Shown piece after piece: positions 8,745 to 17,366 of a stretch of DNA of 64,000 nucleotides. Position 1 is the stretch's first letter; every line of letters starts with the position of its first letter. The notes beneath the pieces are model-generated. The model was not told where the DNA came from, did not search any database, and worked only from the letters and a program-made list of their open reading frames with translations. Origin of the DNA: 1-14-2-50-31-20 sp964617555 (GTDB lineage: Bacteria > Bacteroidota > Ignavibacteria > Ignavibacteriales > Melioribacteraceae); NCBI GenBank assembly GCA_964617555.1, contig CAZTYP010000033.1:1-64000 (forward strand), written 5' to 3'. The translations under genes and the position numbers were made by a program.

Positions 8745-9980
8745 ATGAAAAGAATCATGTTGCTAAATTATGCCGCACATAGTGGAATAACTTTAATATA
8801 CTTAAGCATTATTTTTATTCTTGTTATGGTTACAACCATAACAACAACCGCACAAAAAGCAAAAGGAATAAACCCTTATAATCTGGCACAAACTCCTCCG
8901 ATGGGCTGGAACAGTTGGAATCTTTTTGCATGTGATATTGATGAAGATTTAATTAAGGGAATTGCCGATGCAATGGTAGAAAACGGCATGAAAGAAGCCG
9001 GATACGAATATGTGGTTATTGACGATTGCTGGTTACTGAAAAGAGATAAACTCGGCAACCCGATTCCCGACCCGAAAAGATTTCCTTCGGGGATGAAAGC
9101 CCTTGGAGATTATATTCATTCAAAAGGATTAAAGTTCGGAATATATTCCGATGCGGGAACTTTAACCTGCCAAAAACGCCCCGGCAGCCGCGGATACGAA
9201 TTCCAAGATGCAAGAACTTATGCCGAATGGGGAGTTGATTATTTGAAATACGATTGGTGTCATCACGGAACTCAAAACGCAAAAGCATCATATCAAATTA
9301 TGGGCGAGGCACTCCGTAAAACCGGTCGCCCGATTGTATATTCCATTTGTGAATGGGGAACAAACGAGCCTTGGAAATGGGCAAAAGAAGTTGGCGGAAA
9401 TTTATGGCGAACAACAGAAGACATTTTAAACTGCTGGGATTGTCGTACCGATTGGGGCGGGATGGGGTTCGTTTGGATTCTAGATTTACAAGATTCCTTA
9501 GCTCAATATGCCGAACCCGGGCACTGGAACGACCCCGACATGCTCGAAGTGGGTAACAGCGGATTAACTATTTCCGAAAGCCGCGCTCATTTTAGCCTTT
9601 GGGCAATACTTGCCGCCCCCTTAATGGCGGGAAACGATATCAGAAATATGAAACCGGAAATAAAAGAAATATTAACCAATAAAGAAGTTATTGCCGTTGA
9701 CCAAGATAAAGCGGGAAAACAAGGACGAAAAATAATTGATACGGGAGATTTGGAGATTTGGTCTAAAGATTTATACGATGGCAGTAAAGCGGTTGTTCTT
9801 TTCAATAGGGCTAAAGTTCCGCAAAAAGGTTCTGTTACGTGGAATAAAATCGGAATAAATAGTTACGAAAAATTAAAAGTTCGAGATTTATGGCAACACA
9901 AAGATCTCGGTAAATTCAAAAACAGCTTTAGTGCAACGGTTCCGCCGCATGATGTGATAATGATAAAAGTTTCAAAATAA
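8745..9980 (+). CDS. Secreted GH27 alpha-galactosidase (melibiase)
   Basis: It hydrolyses terminal alpha-linked galactose from oligo- or polysaccharides outside the cytoplasm. The N-terminal 36 residues form a long signal sequence ending near TTTAQKA. The mature protein begins with the family hallmark TPPMGWNSWN (about 50-59). The (beta/alpha)8 barrel carries the nucleophile Asp170 in LKYDWC and the acid/base Asp226 in WRTTEDI, with GHWNDPDML nearby. The C-terminal beta domain ends with FSATVPPHDVIMIKVSK. Its 411 residues are normal for the family. A decayed copy of its last about 30 codons lies directly downstream, followed by galactokinase, so the locus links galactose release to its phosphorylation. 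Related GH27 enzymes can act on beta-L-arabinopyranosides, so substrate is inferred. Confidence 0.93.
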   Translation: MKRIMLLNYAAHSGITLIYLSIIFILVMVTTITTTAQKAKGINPYNLAQTPPMGWNSWNLFACDIDEDLIKGIADAMVENGMKEAGYEYVVIDDCWLLKRDKLGNPIPDPKRFPSGMKALGDYIHSKGLKFGIYSDAGTLTCQKRPGSRGYEFQDARTYAEWGVDYLKYDWCHHGTQNAKASYQIMGEALRKTGRPIVYSICEWGTNEPWKWAKEVGGNLWRTTEDILNCWDCRTDWGGMGFVWILDLQDSLAQYAEPGHWNDPDMLEVGNSGLTISESRAHFSLWAILAAPLMAGNDIRNMKPEIKEILTNKEVIAVDQDKAGKQGRKIIDTGDLEIWSKDLYDGSKAVVLFNRAKVPQKGSVTWNKIGINSYEKLKVRDLWQHKDLGKFKNSFSATVPPHDVIMIKVSK

Positions 9981-9992
9981 AACGAGATAATT

Positions 9993-10195
9993 ATGAAAAA
10001 CAATTTTATTGCTTTTCTTGTGTTTTCTTTGATACTTATTCTTCTCGCATAAAATAAAAACAAAACAATAAAACTTGATATCGTATGGAAGTTTAAAGCC
10101 GGCGACTCTTTGGCGTAAAAAAATTTGGGAACATTTAGCAATAATTTTAAAACTAAAATTCCGGCACATAGTGTTGTACTAATTAAAACCGTAGA
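9993..10195 (+). pseudogene. Relic of a second secreted alpha-galactosidase-like gene
   Basis: ATG 9993 opens MKNNFIAFLVFSLILILLA, a clean signal-peptide-like start that meets TAA at 10050-10052. In the same frame the sequence continues past a second TAA (10116-10118). It then reads KNLGTFSNNFKTKIPAHSVV followed by LIKTVEK, which matches the last residues of the preceding GH27 enzyme (KDLGKFKNSFSATVPPHDVI...). The two ends of a GH27-type gene therefore survive in one frame, the catalytic middle is missing, and two stops interrupt it. It is best read as an internally deleted tandem duplicate. The short signal-peptide ORF could still be translated. Confidence 0.7.
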
Positions 10196-10200
10196 AAAAA

Positions 10201-11466
10201 ATGATATTGGTTCACGAAAAAATTAAAGAACTTTACGGAGAAACTCCGAAAACATTAGAACATCAAAAAAAACGTTACAAACAAATAATAACAAAACATT
10301 TAAATAATTTCGGAAATACCAAAGGTGTTTTTTTCAGCACCCCCGGCCGTGTGGAATTAAGCGGTAACCATACCGACCACAATTCAGGCAAAGTCCTTTC
10401 AGCCGCAATAAATTTGGATATAATTGCTTTTGCCGATAAAACTGAAAACAATCTGGTCACACTATATTCCGAAAAATACAAAAAGCCTTTTATTGTTGAT
10501 TTACAAAACTTGGAAATCAACAAAGAAGAAACGGGAAGTACGTCCGCATTAATCCGCGGAGTTGCAAAGAGTTTGGCAAATATGGGTTATAACATAGGCG
10601 GATTTAATGCAACCGTTACAAGTAATGTAATGATAGGAAGCGGTTTAAGTTCTTCGGCTTCTATTGAAATTTTACTTGGAACAATTTTTAATTATTTTTT
10701 TAACAGTTCAAAAATTTCTCCGTTGGAACTTGCAAAAGCCGGTCAATTTGCCGAAAATATTTTTTTCGGCAAACCATGCGGATTAATGGATCAATTAACA
10801 ATTGCTTTTGGGGGTATTACAAAAATAGATTTTAAAAATCCGGAATTCCCTGTTGTTAAAAAAATTGATTTTAACTTTTCCGAAACCGGATATCGAATGG
10901 TTGTTGTAAATACAGGCAGTAATCACGAAGACTTAACCGACGACTATGCGTCAATCCCCTCCGAAATGAAAGCGGTGGCAAAAGCACTCGGCAAAAATGT
11001 TTGTCGCAAAATCAATTATAAAATGGTTCTTGCCAATATGCAACTCCTCCGTTCCGAAATAGGAGATAGAGCAATATTGCGGACATTACATTTCTTTGAG
11101 GAAAACAACAGAATTGAGAATCTAAGTAACGCCCTAATTAATAACGATTTCAATAACTTTTTAAAGTTAATAACCGATTCGGGCAATTCATCTTTTAAAT
11201 GGCTTCAAAACATTTATTCCCCGACTAACCCTAAAAATCAAAGCATAAGTATTGCCCTTGCAGTTACGGAAAAAATGCTTGGAAAAGAAGGTGCCTACAG
11301 GGTACACGGTGGAGGATTTGCAGGAACAATTTTGGTTTTTCTTCCTTTCAAAAAAGTTAATGAGTATAAAAATACGATGGAAGCCGTCTTTGGGAAAAAT
11401 TCTGTTATCGAACTTTCTATTCGTGAATGCGGACCTTATGTTTTTATGCCTTCCGAAAATATATAG
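10201..11466 (+). CDS. galK: Galactokinase (GHMP family)
   Basis: It phosphorylates galactose at C1 with ATP, the first Leloir step, in the cytoplasm. Motif 1 reads GRVELSGNHTDHNSGKVL (about residues 49-66). This is the galactokinase signature in the variant found in many anaerobes, where the more usual form is GRVNLIGEHTDY. The ATP-binding glycine-serine loop is VMIGSGLSSSASIEI (about 143-157), and motif 3 is HGGGFAGTILVF. A PCGLMDQLTIAFGG segment carries the catalytic Asp. Its 421 residues are typical. It lies downstream of a secreted alpha-galactosidase. No galT or galE is seen in the window, so the rest of the pathway is elsewhere. Confidence 0.9.
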   Translation: MILVHEKIKELYGETPKTLEHQKKRYKQIITKHLNNFGNTKGVFFSTPGRVELSGNHTDHNSGKVLSAAINLDIIAFADKTENNLVTLYSEKYKKPFIVDLQNLEINKEETGSTSALIRGVAKSLANMGYNIGGFNATVTSNVMIGSGLSSSASIEILLGTIFNYFFNSSKISPLELAKAGQFAENIFFGKPCGLMDQLTIAFGGITKIDFKNPEFPVVKKIDFNFSETGYRMVVVNTGSNHEDLTDDYASIPSEMKAVAKALGKNVCRKINYKMVLANMQLLRSEIGDRAILRTLHFFEENNRIENLSNALINNDFNNFLKLITDSGNSSFKWLQNIYSPTNPKNQSISIALAVTEKMLGKEGAYRVHGGGFAGTILVFLPFKKVNEYKNTMEAVFGKNSVIELSIRECGPYVFMPSENI

Positions 11467-11594
11467 TTCTTATATAATAACAAGAATCCTTAATATTATT
11501 TTGGATAGTGATTATTTATTATTCTATTTTTGTAATTGTTATTTCCTTTTCAATAAATATTAAAAAAAATTATTTTTAAAATTAAGAGAGTTTT

Positions 11595-12959
11595 ATGGAT
11601 TTTGAAAAAAAGATTGTTTGCATAGGCGCAGGATATGTCGGCGGGCCCACAATGACAATGATAGCCGACAAATGTCCCGATTATAAAATAACTATTGTTG
11701 ATATTAACAAAGAAAAAATTTCCGCATGGCAAACAGATAACTTGCCAATCTATGAACCCGGATTATTGGCCGTTGTAAAACGTGTTCGCGGAAAAAATCT
11801 TTTCTTTTCCACCGATATCCCTAAAGAGATTAATGAAGCAGATATAATTTTTGTTTCGGTTAACACTCCCACAAAAACATTCGGAGAAGGGAAGGGAAAA
11901 GCCTCGGATTTACAGTTCATCGAAAAAACCGCCCATTCTATTGTTGAAGCCTCCGACTCAAATAAAATTGTAGTGGAAAAAAGCACACTGCCTGTAAAAA
12001 CAGCGGAAGCATTGGAAAAGATTTTAAACAGCAATGATAAAGGAATTCACTTTGACGTTGTTTCCAATCCCGAGTTTTTAGCCGAAGGAACGGCAATGAG
12101 GGACTTGGAAAATCCTGACAGAGTATTAATCGGCTCGCGCGAATCAGAATCAGGACTTGAAGCACGTAAGGCCATTGTTGATATTTATAAACATTGGGTG
12201 CCGGAAGAAAAGATAATAACCAGCAATGTTTGGAGCTCCGAATTATCCAAACTTGTTGCAAACGCTTTTCTTGCTCAAAGAATTTCCTCAATAAATTCCA
12301 TATCCGCACTATGCGAAAAAACCGGTGCAGATATAAAAGAGATTAGCAACGCAATTGGTGCTGACAGTAGAATAGGAAACAGATTTTTAAATGCCTCAAT
12401 TGGGTTTGGCGGTTCTTGTTTTAAGAAAGATATTTTAAATCTTGTTTATATCTCGGAAACCCTCGGCTTAGCAGAGGTTGCCGAATATTGGGAAAATGTA
12501 ATTAAAATGAACGAATACCAAGAACGCCGTTTTGTAAAAAGGATGTTGGAAACAATGTTTAATACATTAGCCGGTAAAAAAATCACCTTGTTTGGATTTG
12601 CATTTAAAGCCAACACCGGAGATACACGGGAAACCCCTGCATATTATATTACCAAAATGTTGTTGGAAGAACATGCAGAGGTTTATATAACCGATCCGAA
12701 AGCATTACCCAATGCAAAAATAGATTTGGCTGAATACGGCGATAAAATAAAATACGTTGAAGACCCGTACGAAGCAGCCAAGAGAGCCGATGCCATTGCA
12801 ATAATGACGGAATGGGAAATATATAAAGAACTGGACTACTCAAAACTTTATAGCGAAATGAGAAAACCCGCACATCTTTACGACGGCAGAAACATTTTAG
12901 ACCACGCAAAATTAAAAGAGATTGGCTTTGACGTTCATTCCATAGGAAAGCAAATATAA
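11595..12959 (+). CDS. ugd: UDP-glucose 6-dehydrogenase
   Basis: It oxidises UDP-glucose to UDP-glucuronate with two NAD+, a precursor for surface polysaccharides. The N-terminal Rossmann fold starts KIVCIGAGYVGGPT (about 6-19). The substrate region has NPEFLAEG (about 158-165). The catalytic Cys275 sits in GFGGSCFKKD (270-279), and LFGFAFKANTGDTRETPA marks the C-terminal domain. Its 454 residues, the CIGAGYVGGPT start and the IYEPGL loop resemble the eukaryote-type UGDH rather than the shorter bacterial Ugd. The start ATG 11595 follows an AAGAGAG sequence. A bidirectional hairpin terminator follows the stop. Confidence 0.93.
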   Translation: MDFEKKIVCIGAGYVGGPTMTMIADKCPDYKITIVDINKEKISAWQTDNLPIYEPGLLAVVKRVRGKNLFFSTDIPKEINEADIIFVSVNTPTKTFGEGKGKASDLQFIEKTAHSIVEASDSNKIVVEKSTLPVKTAEALEKILNSNDKGIHFDVVSNPEFLAEGTAMRDLENPDRVLIGSRESESGLEARKAIVDIYKHWVPEEKIITSNVWSSELSKLVANAFLAQRISSINSISALCEKTGADIKEISNAIGADSRIGNRFLNASIGFGGSCFKKDILNLVYISETLGLAEVAEYWENVIKMNEYQERRFVKRMLETMFNTLAGKKITLFGFAFKANTGDTRETPAYYITKMLLEEHAEVYITDPKALPNAKIDLAEYGDKIKYVEDPYEAAKRADAIAIMTEWEIYKELDYSKLYSEMRKPAHLYDGRNILDHAKLKEIGFDVHSIGKQI

Positions 12960-12963
12960 TAAC

Positions 12964-12992
12964 AAAACCACACATACCGTGCGTGTGGTTTT
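12964..12992. terminator. Bidirectional terminator between ugd and the arsC-like gene
   Basis: AAAACCACAC (12964-12973) pairs perfectly with GTGTGGTTTT (12983-12992) around a 9-base loop. A T-run continues to 12993 on the plus strand and an A-run lies on the other side. It serves the convergent genes ending at 12959 (+) and 12996 (-). Confidence 0.8.
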
Positions 12993-12995
12993 TAA

Positions 12996-13346
12996 TTAAA
13001 GTATTTCATCAATCTTTTCCGGAGGCTTTGCCAGAACGGCTTTATTCCCCTTTTCTACAATGGGGCGCTCAATTAAGTTTGGGTTTGCAAGCATAAAATC
13101 TATTATTTCCGCTTGAGTATATTTTTTGTTTTTAAAATCCAACTCTTTATATTGTTTATCTCTTTTACGGATAAGCTCTTCGGCTTTCATTCCGGTTTTT
13201 TTAATTAATGATTTTAATTTTGTTTTTGTAAACGGAGTATCAAAAAACTTTACTATTTCAAAATCTACGCCTTTTTCTTCGAGATATTTTAATCCCTTTC
13301 TGCTTGTTGCACAAGTGGGCTTATGATAAATTTTAATTTCCGCCAT
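12996..13346 (-). CDS. ArsC-family (arsenate reductase / Spx-like) protein
   Basis: This is a 116-residue thioredoxin-fold protein of the ArsC/Spx/MgsR group. Cys12 in KPTCATSRKG sits at the start of helix 1, where ArsC carries its catalytic cysteine. The IRKRDKQYKEL and NPNLIERPIV motifs supply the arginines that bind the oxyanion in ArsC, and their presence favours a reductase over a Spx regulator. The second Cys of Spx (CxxC) is replaced by Ser in CATS. No arsenic resistance genes surround it, so many such proteins may act as general glutathione or thiol reductases. The next gene upstream is a LMW phosphatase, also of a family that includes arsenate reductases, with only 27 bases between them. 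Confidence 0.85.
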   Translation of the reverse strand: MAEIKIYHKPTCATSRKGLKYLEEKGVDFEIVKFFDTPFTKTKLKSLIKKTGMKAEELIRKRDKQYKELDFKNKKYTQAEIIDFMLANPNLIERPIVEKGNKAVLAKPPEKIDEIL

Positions 13347-13373
13347 TTTTTCTCCTTTAATTTTATTGTTTTT

Positions 13374-13856
13374 TTATATCCTTAGATTATTTTTTTTAAC
13401 AACAAATTTCAGCAATCCAGAACATGCATCTTCAAGTAAATCCAAAACATATTCAAAACCTTGTTCGCCTCCGTAATACGGATCGGGAACTTCTTCCTCG
13501 GTAAATTTATTTGCAAATTGCATCATCATAAAAATTTTATTTCCGTATTTCTCTTCTGAATCAAGATGTAAAAGATCACTATAATTGGATTTATCCATTG
13601 CAATAATGTAATCGAATTTTTCAAAATCGGAATATTTAATTTGTCGTGCAATGCTTGTTAAATTATATCCGCGCTTTGCCGCATGTTTTTGCATTCGCGC
13701 ATCGGCAGGTTCTCCCGTATGATATGCAATTGTTCCTGCGGAATCACATTTAATTTGATTTTCCAAATTATATTTTTTAATTAGTGCATTCATTACGGCT
13801 TCGCCCGAAGGAGAACGACAAATATTTCCCATACATACAAATAAAATTGATATCAT
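13374..13856 (-). CDS. Low-molecular-weight protein-tyrosine phosphatase
   Basis: This is a cysteine phosphatase of 160 residues. The P-loop VCMGNICRSP gives nucleophile Cys8 and Arg14 (C-x5-R), followed by Ser15. The general acid is Asp125 in VPDPYYGG with the tyrosine pair typical of tyrosine phosphatases. The arsenate-reductase branch instead has additional redox cysteines; Cys13 in the P-loop is the only nearby one. These enzymes often control bacterial tyrosine kinases in polysaccharide export, and ugd is encoded nearby, but no kinase is visible here. The start ATG 13856 faces the divergent gene at 13921. The arsC-like gene follows at close distance and is probably co-transcribed. Confidence 0.9.
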   Translation of the reverse strand: MISILFVCMGNICRSPSGEAVMNALIKKYNLENQIKCDSAGTIAYHTGEPADARMQKHAAKRGYNLTSIARQIKYSDFEKFDYIIAMDKSNYSDLLHLDSEEKYGNKIFMMMQFANKFTEEEVPDPYYGGEQGFEYVLDLLEDACSGLLKFVVKKNNLRI

Positions 13857-13920
13857 ATTATTATCTTTGTTATTTTGAAAATGAAATTATAATATAATTT
13901 TAAAAAAGAGATTCTTAAAT

Positions 13921-14850
13921 ATGTTTAACTATTCCAAATATATCAAAGAAGAGAACGCAAAAATTGTTCCGGTAAAATTACCCGGGGTTACAAAAAACAT
14001 AAAAGTGTTTATGAAACGTACCGAACTCGTGCACCCCATAATATCCGGTAATAAATGGTATAAAATGAAATATAACATTGATGAAATGCTAAAACAAAAG
14101 AAAGATACACTTCTTACATTCGGCGGTGCTTTTTCCAATCACATTCATGCTACCGCCGAAGCGGGAAAATTATTCGGCTTTAAAACCATCGGTATTATTA
14201 GAGGCGAGGAATATGAACCACTAAATATTACGTTGCAACACGCAAAAAAGAACGGTTTGGAATTACATTATATAAACAGAACAAAATTTAGAGAACGCGA
14301 TACAAAGGAGTTTATTGACGAACTAAAAGATAAATTCGGAGATGTTTATATTCTTCCTCTGGGAGGTACAAACACAATTGCATTAAAAGGTTGTGCCGAA
14401 ATTGTGGAAACCGTTGATATTGATTTTGATTATATCTGTTCCGCATCCGGCAGCGGAGGAACTTTTGCCGGTATTGTTGCCGGTTTGGACGGAAAACAAA
14501 AGGGAATTGTTTTTCCCGCATTGAAAGGGGGAGAGTTCTTAAAAAAGATAATCGAAAATCTTGTTTATAATTATACGGGGAAACGTTATAATAATTGGGA
14601 AATAAATACCGATTATCACTTTGGGGGGTTTGCAAAATTAACAACAGAGCTTGTAAATTTTACAACAGAATTTGAAAAGCTAAACGGTTTTCCATTAGAT
14701 TATATTTATACAAATAAAATGATGTACGGTATAGCCGATTTAATTCAAAAGGGTTTTTTTAATGAAGGAGAAAAGATAATTGCAGTCCATTCCGGCGGAT
14801 TACAAGGCAATGAGGGAATGAAAAGCAGATTTAATTCTTTATTAAAATAA
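13921..14850 (+). CDS. PLP-dependent D-cysteine desulfhydrase / ACC deaminase family protein
   Basis: This is a fold-type II PLP enzyme of 309 residues. The Schiff-base lysine is in SGNKWYKMKYN (about residues 39-49). GGAFSNHIHATAEAG (about 69-83) binds cofactor and substrate carboxylate. SASGSGGTFAGI holds the PLP phosphate, and VHSGGLQG lies near the C-terminus. These motifs fit the D-cysteine desulfhydrase/ACC deaminase family. Family members act on D-cysteine, D-serine derivatives or ACC, and sequence alone does not settle which one here. It is transcribed divergently from the LMW phosphatase across a 64-base AT-rich gap. The stop lies 10 bases from the convergent MATE gene. Confidence 0.88.
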   Translation: MFNYSKYIKEENAKIVPVKLPGVTKNIKVFMKRTELVHPIISGNKWYKMKYNIDEMLKQKKDTLLTFGGAFSNHIHATAEAGKLFGFKTIGIIRGEEYEPLNITLQHAKKNGLELHYINRTKFRERDTKEFIDELKDKFGDVYILPLGGTNTIALKGCAEIVETVDIDFDYICSASGSGGTFAGIVAGLDGKQKGIVFPALKGGEFLKKIIENLVYNYTGKRYNNWEINTDYHFGGFAKLTTELVNFTTEFEKLNGFPLDYIYTNKMMYGIADLIQKGFFNEGEKIIAVHSGGLQGNEGMKSRFNSLLK

Positions 14851-14860
14851 TTTATTTTAT

Positions 14861-16195
14861 TTACAATTTTGATTTGTGTAAAAAGTTTTGAAATCGTAAA
14901 AAGAAAAGGAAGGCCGCAAGTGATAACCCCACAACAAAACTTATCCAAACTCCTTGTACACCAAGCCCGAAAGTAAATCCGAGCAAATAAGCTACGGGTA
15001 ATCCGAAAACCCAAAATGCAATAAAAGCAATTATCATTGTAATCGTAATATCGGTAAGCCCTCTTAAAATACTAACCCCAACAACTTGTAGTCCGTCAAC
15101 AATTTGAAAAATTCCGGCAATTACAATTAAGGAAGAGGCAATTTCTATTACGTTCTTATTATCAATATAAAGCGTCGGCAAAAAGTTCCGTAATAAAACA
15201 AAAAGTATTGCAAATCCGGTTTGAATAGCGGCAATAATAAAAAGGGCTGTATACGCTGCATTTTTTATTCCGGCTAAATCACGTTTTCCGTAATAATATC
15301 CAACCCGAATGGTTGCGGCCATTCCCACGCCAAGCCCAACCATATATGTAATTGATGCAAGATTCATAGCAATTTGGTGTGCGGCAAGTTCGTTTGTACC
15401 AATCCACCCAATCATTACCGCCGCAAAAGCAAAACCTCCAACTTCAAAAAACATTTGAAATCCGCTTGGAATACCAAGTTGAATAATTTGTTTAATCATT
15501 TTTCCGTTTATGTTTTTAAAACGTAATGAAGGATTATATTTTTTAAATGATTTTGAATTATGTATATAAAGAAAAATCGTAATCGCTATAAAAATACGGG
15601 TAAGCAGAGTTGAATACCCGGCTCCGTCCAATTCCATTTTAGGAAAACCAAGGTTACCGTAAATAAAAACCCAGTTGCCGAAAGCGTTGATAATATTGGA
15701 GAATAATAAAATTACCATAGGCGGCTTTGTAAAAGAAAGCCCCTCGGCAAATTGTTTGTATGTTTGAAAAATCATAAAAGGAATAATTGATATGCTCAAT
15801 ATTTCAAGATATGATTTCGCATAACGTGCAACTTCAGGAGGCTGGTTCATATAATTAATTAAATCCGCTAAAAAATACACAACAAGCATCAACAATACGG
15901 AAAAGATTACGTTAACCAATAATCCCTGCCGCAAAATTACTCCGCACTCCTTGTTATTACCCGCTCCCTTTGCAATGGAAATAAGAGGCGTTAGAGCAAC
16001 GCTTATTCCTATCCCCAAAACAAGCACCAAAAGAATCAATCCGTTTACCAACGAAGAAGCGGCAAGCGGAACAGCGCCAACACGCCCCACCATTACCGTA
16101 TCAACAACACCGAGCATCATATGCCCCAATTGCCCTATTACAACGGGGTAAGCTAATAATGCGGTCTCTTTTATATGAAACTTATATCCGTTCAT
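14861..16195 (-). CDS. MATE-family efflux transporter
   Basis: This is a multidrug and toxin extrusion antiporter of 444 residues with twelve predicted helices, the normal size for NorM-like members. Recognisable features are the N-terminal LAYPVVIGQLGHMMLGVVDTVMVGRVG region (seen as YPVVIGQLGHMMLGVVDT), PLAASSLVNG, and the second-half repeat FFEVGGFAFAAVMIGWIG followed by LAAHQIAMNLAS. These match the pseudo-symmetric halves. It probably exports cationic compounds using a Na+ or proton gradient; the substrate is unknown. It is divergent from the LIM/DA1 protein with only 54 bases between starts. Confidence 0.93.
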   Translation of the reverse strand: MNGYKFHIKETALLAYPVVIGQLGHMMLGVVDTVMVGRVGAVPLAASSLVNGLILLVLVLGIGISVALTPLISIAKGAGNNKECGVILRQGLLVNVIFSVLLMLVVYFLADLINYMNQPPEVARYAKSYLEILSISIIPFMIFQTYKQFAEGLSFTKPPMVILLFSNIINAFGNWVFIYGNLGFPKMELDGAGYSTLLTRIFIAITIFLYIHNSKSFKKYNPSLRFKNINGKMIKQIIQLGIPSGFQMFFEVGGFAFAAVMIGWIGTNELAAHQIAMNLASITYMVGLGVGMAATIRVGYYYGKRDLAGIKNAAYTALFIIAAIQTGFAILFVLLRNFLPTLYIDNKNVIEIASSLIVIAGIFQIVDGLQVVGVSILRGLTDITITMIIAFIAFWVFGLPVAYLLGFTFGLGVQGVWISFVVGLSLAAFLFFLRFQNFLHKSKL

Positions 16196-16249
16196 TTAAT
16201 GTTTTATTAGATTTACATAGTAAATTTAAAAGAATAACATTACAATATA

Positions 16250-17212
16250 ATGAGCAATTCAATTAAAATTTTATTTACGCTTCTCTTTTTTGTATCAATG
16301 GCTCTCGGACAAAATCTTAAGTGCACATACTGCAACAAAGAGATAACCGGAAAATACATTGTTGTAGACGGAAAACCTTATCATAAAAATCATTTCAAAT
16401 GTGCCAACTGCGGTAAAACCATTACAGGAAATTATTATAAGAAAAATGGTAATTATTATGATAAAAACTGTTTTGAAAAATTATTTATGCCCAAGTGTGC
16501 CGTATGTAACAAACCCATAAACGGTGAGTATTATACGGATTTGTACGGTATGAAAATTCACAAATATCACGAAAACGAATTACCCCGTTGCGATAATTGC
16601 AACAGAATAATATCAGAAAGAACAACACACGGCGGCGTAAAATATAAAGACGGCAGAAATATTTGTAATTTATGTTACGCTAAAAAACTGAGCACGCAAG
16701 CGGAATATGAAAAATCATTAAAAAAAGTTGTAGCACGATTATCTAACTATAAATTAAAATTTGATGTTGAAAATATTAAGTTAAAAATTGTTAATTTAAA
16801 AGAGTTGCAAAAAATTTCCGGCAACAAATATTCTAAAAGTATTCAAGGTTTTACCAAAACAAAAATCGAATATTTTTTCGGTAAAAAAACATATACTCAT
16901 ACTATTTACATCCTTTCAGATATTCCGGCCAAATATGCCGAATCTACAATTGCACACGAATTAATGCATACTTGGCTCAGCAAAAATATCAAAAACAAAC
17001 TTTCTCCACAATTGGAAGAGGGAAGTTGCAATTATATCTCATACACCTATCTTAAATCGGATTACTCGGAAGACGCAAAAAACATTATTAAACAATTAAA
17101 ACACAACCCAGATAAAATTTACGGAGACGGTTTCAGAAAAGTTTATAACAGATTTGTAGGTAGAGATTTCGGATTATTTATTGAATACTTAAAAAAACAC
17201 TCTAATATTTAA
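16250..17212 (+). CDS. Secreted double-LIM, DA1-like zinc metallopeptidase
   Basis: This 320-residue protein combines a signal peptide (1-20, ending ALGQ), two LIM-type binuclear zinc modules and a DA1-like peptidase domain. Module 1 ligands: Cys25, Cys28, His45, His48, Cys51, Cys54, Asp71, Cys74. Module 2: Cys83, Cys86, His104, His107, Cys114, Cys117, Cys139, Cys142. The peptidase has HELMH at 236-240 and a downstream LEEGSCNYISY (about 255-265) that should supply the third zinc ligand, as in plant DA1 peptidases. LIM domains are mainly eukaryotic, and LIM/DA1 fusions are known but uncommon in bacteria. Export of such a protein is notable because eukaryotic counterparts work in the cytosol on ubiquitin-linked proteins. 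The substrate is unknown. Confidence 0.85.
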   Translation: MSNSIKILFTLLFFVSMALGQNLKCTYCNKEITGKYIVVDGKPYHKNHFKCANCGKTITGNYYKKNGNYYDKNCFEKLFMPKCAVCNKPINGEYYTDLYGMKIHKYHENELPRCDNCNRIISERTTHGGVKYKDGRNICNLCYAKKLSTQAEYEKSLKKVVARLSNYKLKFDVENIKLKIVNLKELQKISGNKYSKSIQGFTKTKIEYFFGKKTYTHTIYILSDIPAKYAESTIAHELMHTWLSKNIKNKLSPQLEEGSCNYISYTYLKSDYSEDAKNIIKQLKHNPDKIYGDGFRKVYNRFVGRDFGLFIEYLKKHSNI

Positions 17213-17366
17213 CAACTTTTTATTCCCTTTTTAATTCAACTTTTATGCTTTATAAAATTTGTTGCTTTGTAAAATATTTAAACCGAGAACAATTCAAGCT
17301 TCTTTCGTACTAAAGAAATTTAAACCACATATTTCCCGAAAATTTCCTACAACCGAAAAAAACAGA

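Noticed and set aside
12996..13856. Arsenic resistance operon suggested by ArsC-like and LMW phosphatase pair
   Set aside because: No arsenite exporter or ArsR is present, and the phosphatase has the tyrosine-phosphatase active site.
14861..17212. MATE exporter and LIM/DA1 protein as a dedicated toxin-export pair
   Set aside because: The genes are divergent, and the LIM/DA1 protein has its own signal peptide for general export, so no functional link is shown.
17213..17366. Possible small RNA between the LIM/DA1 and GH20 genes
   Set aside because: The gap between convergent genes shows neither a promoter-like pair nor a stable hairpin.
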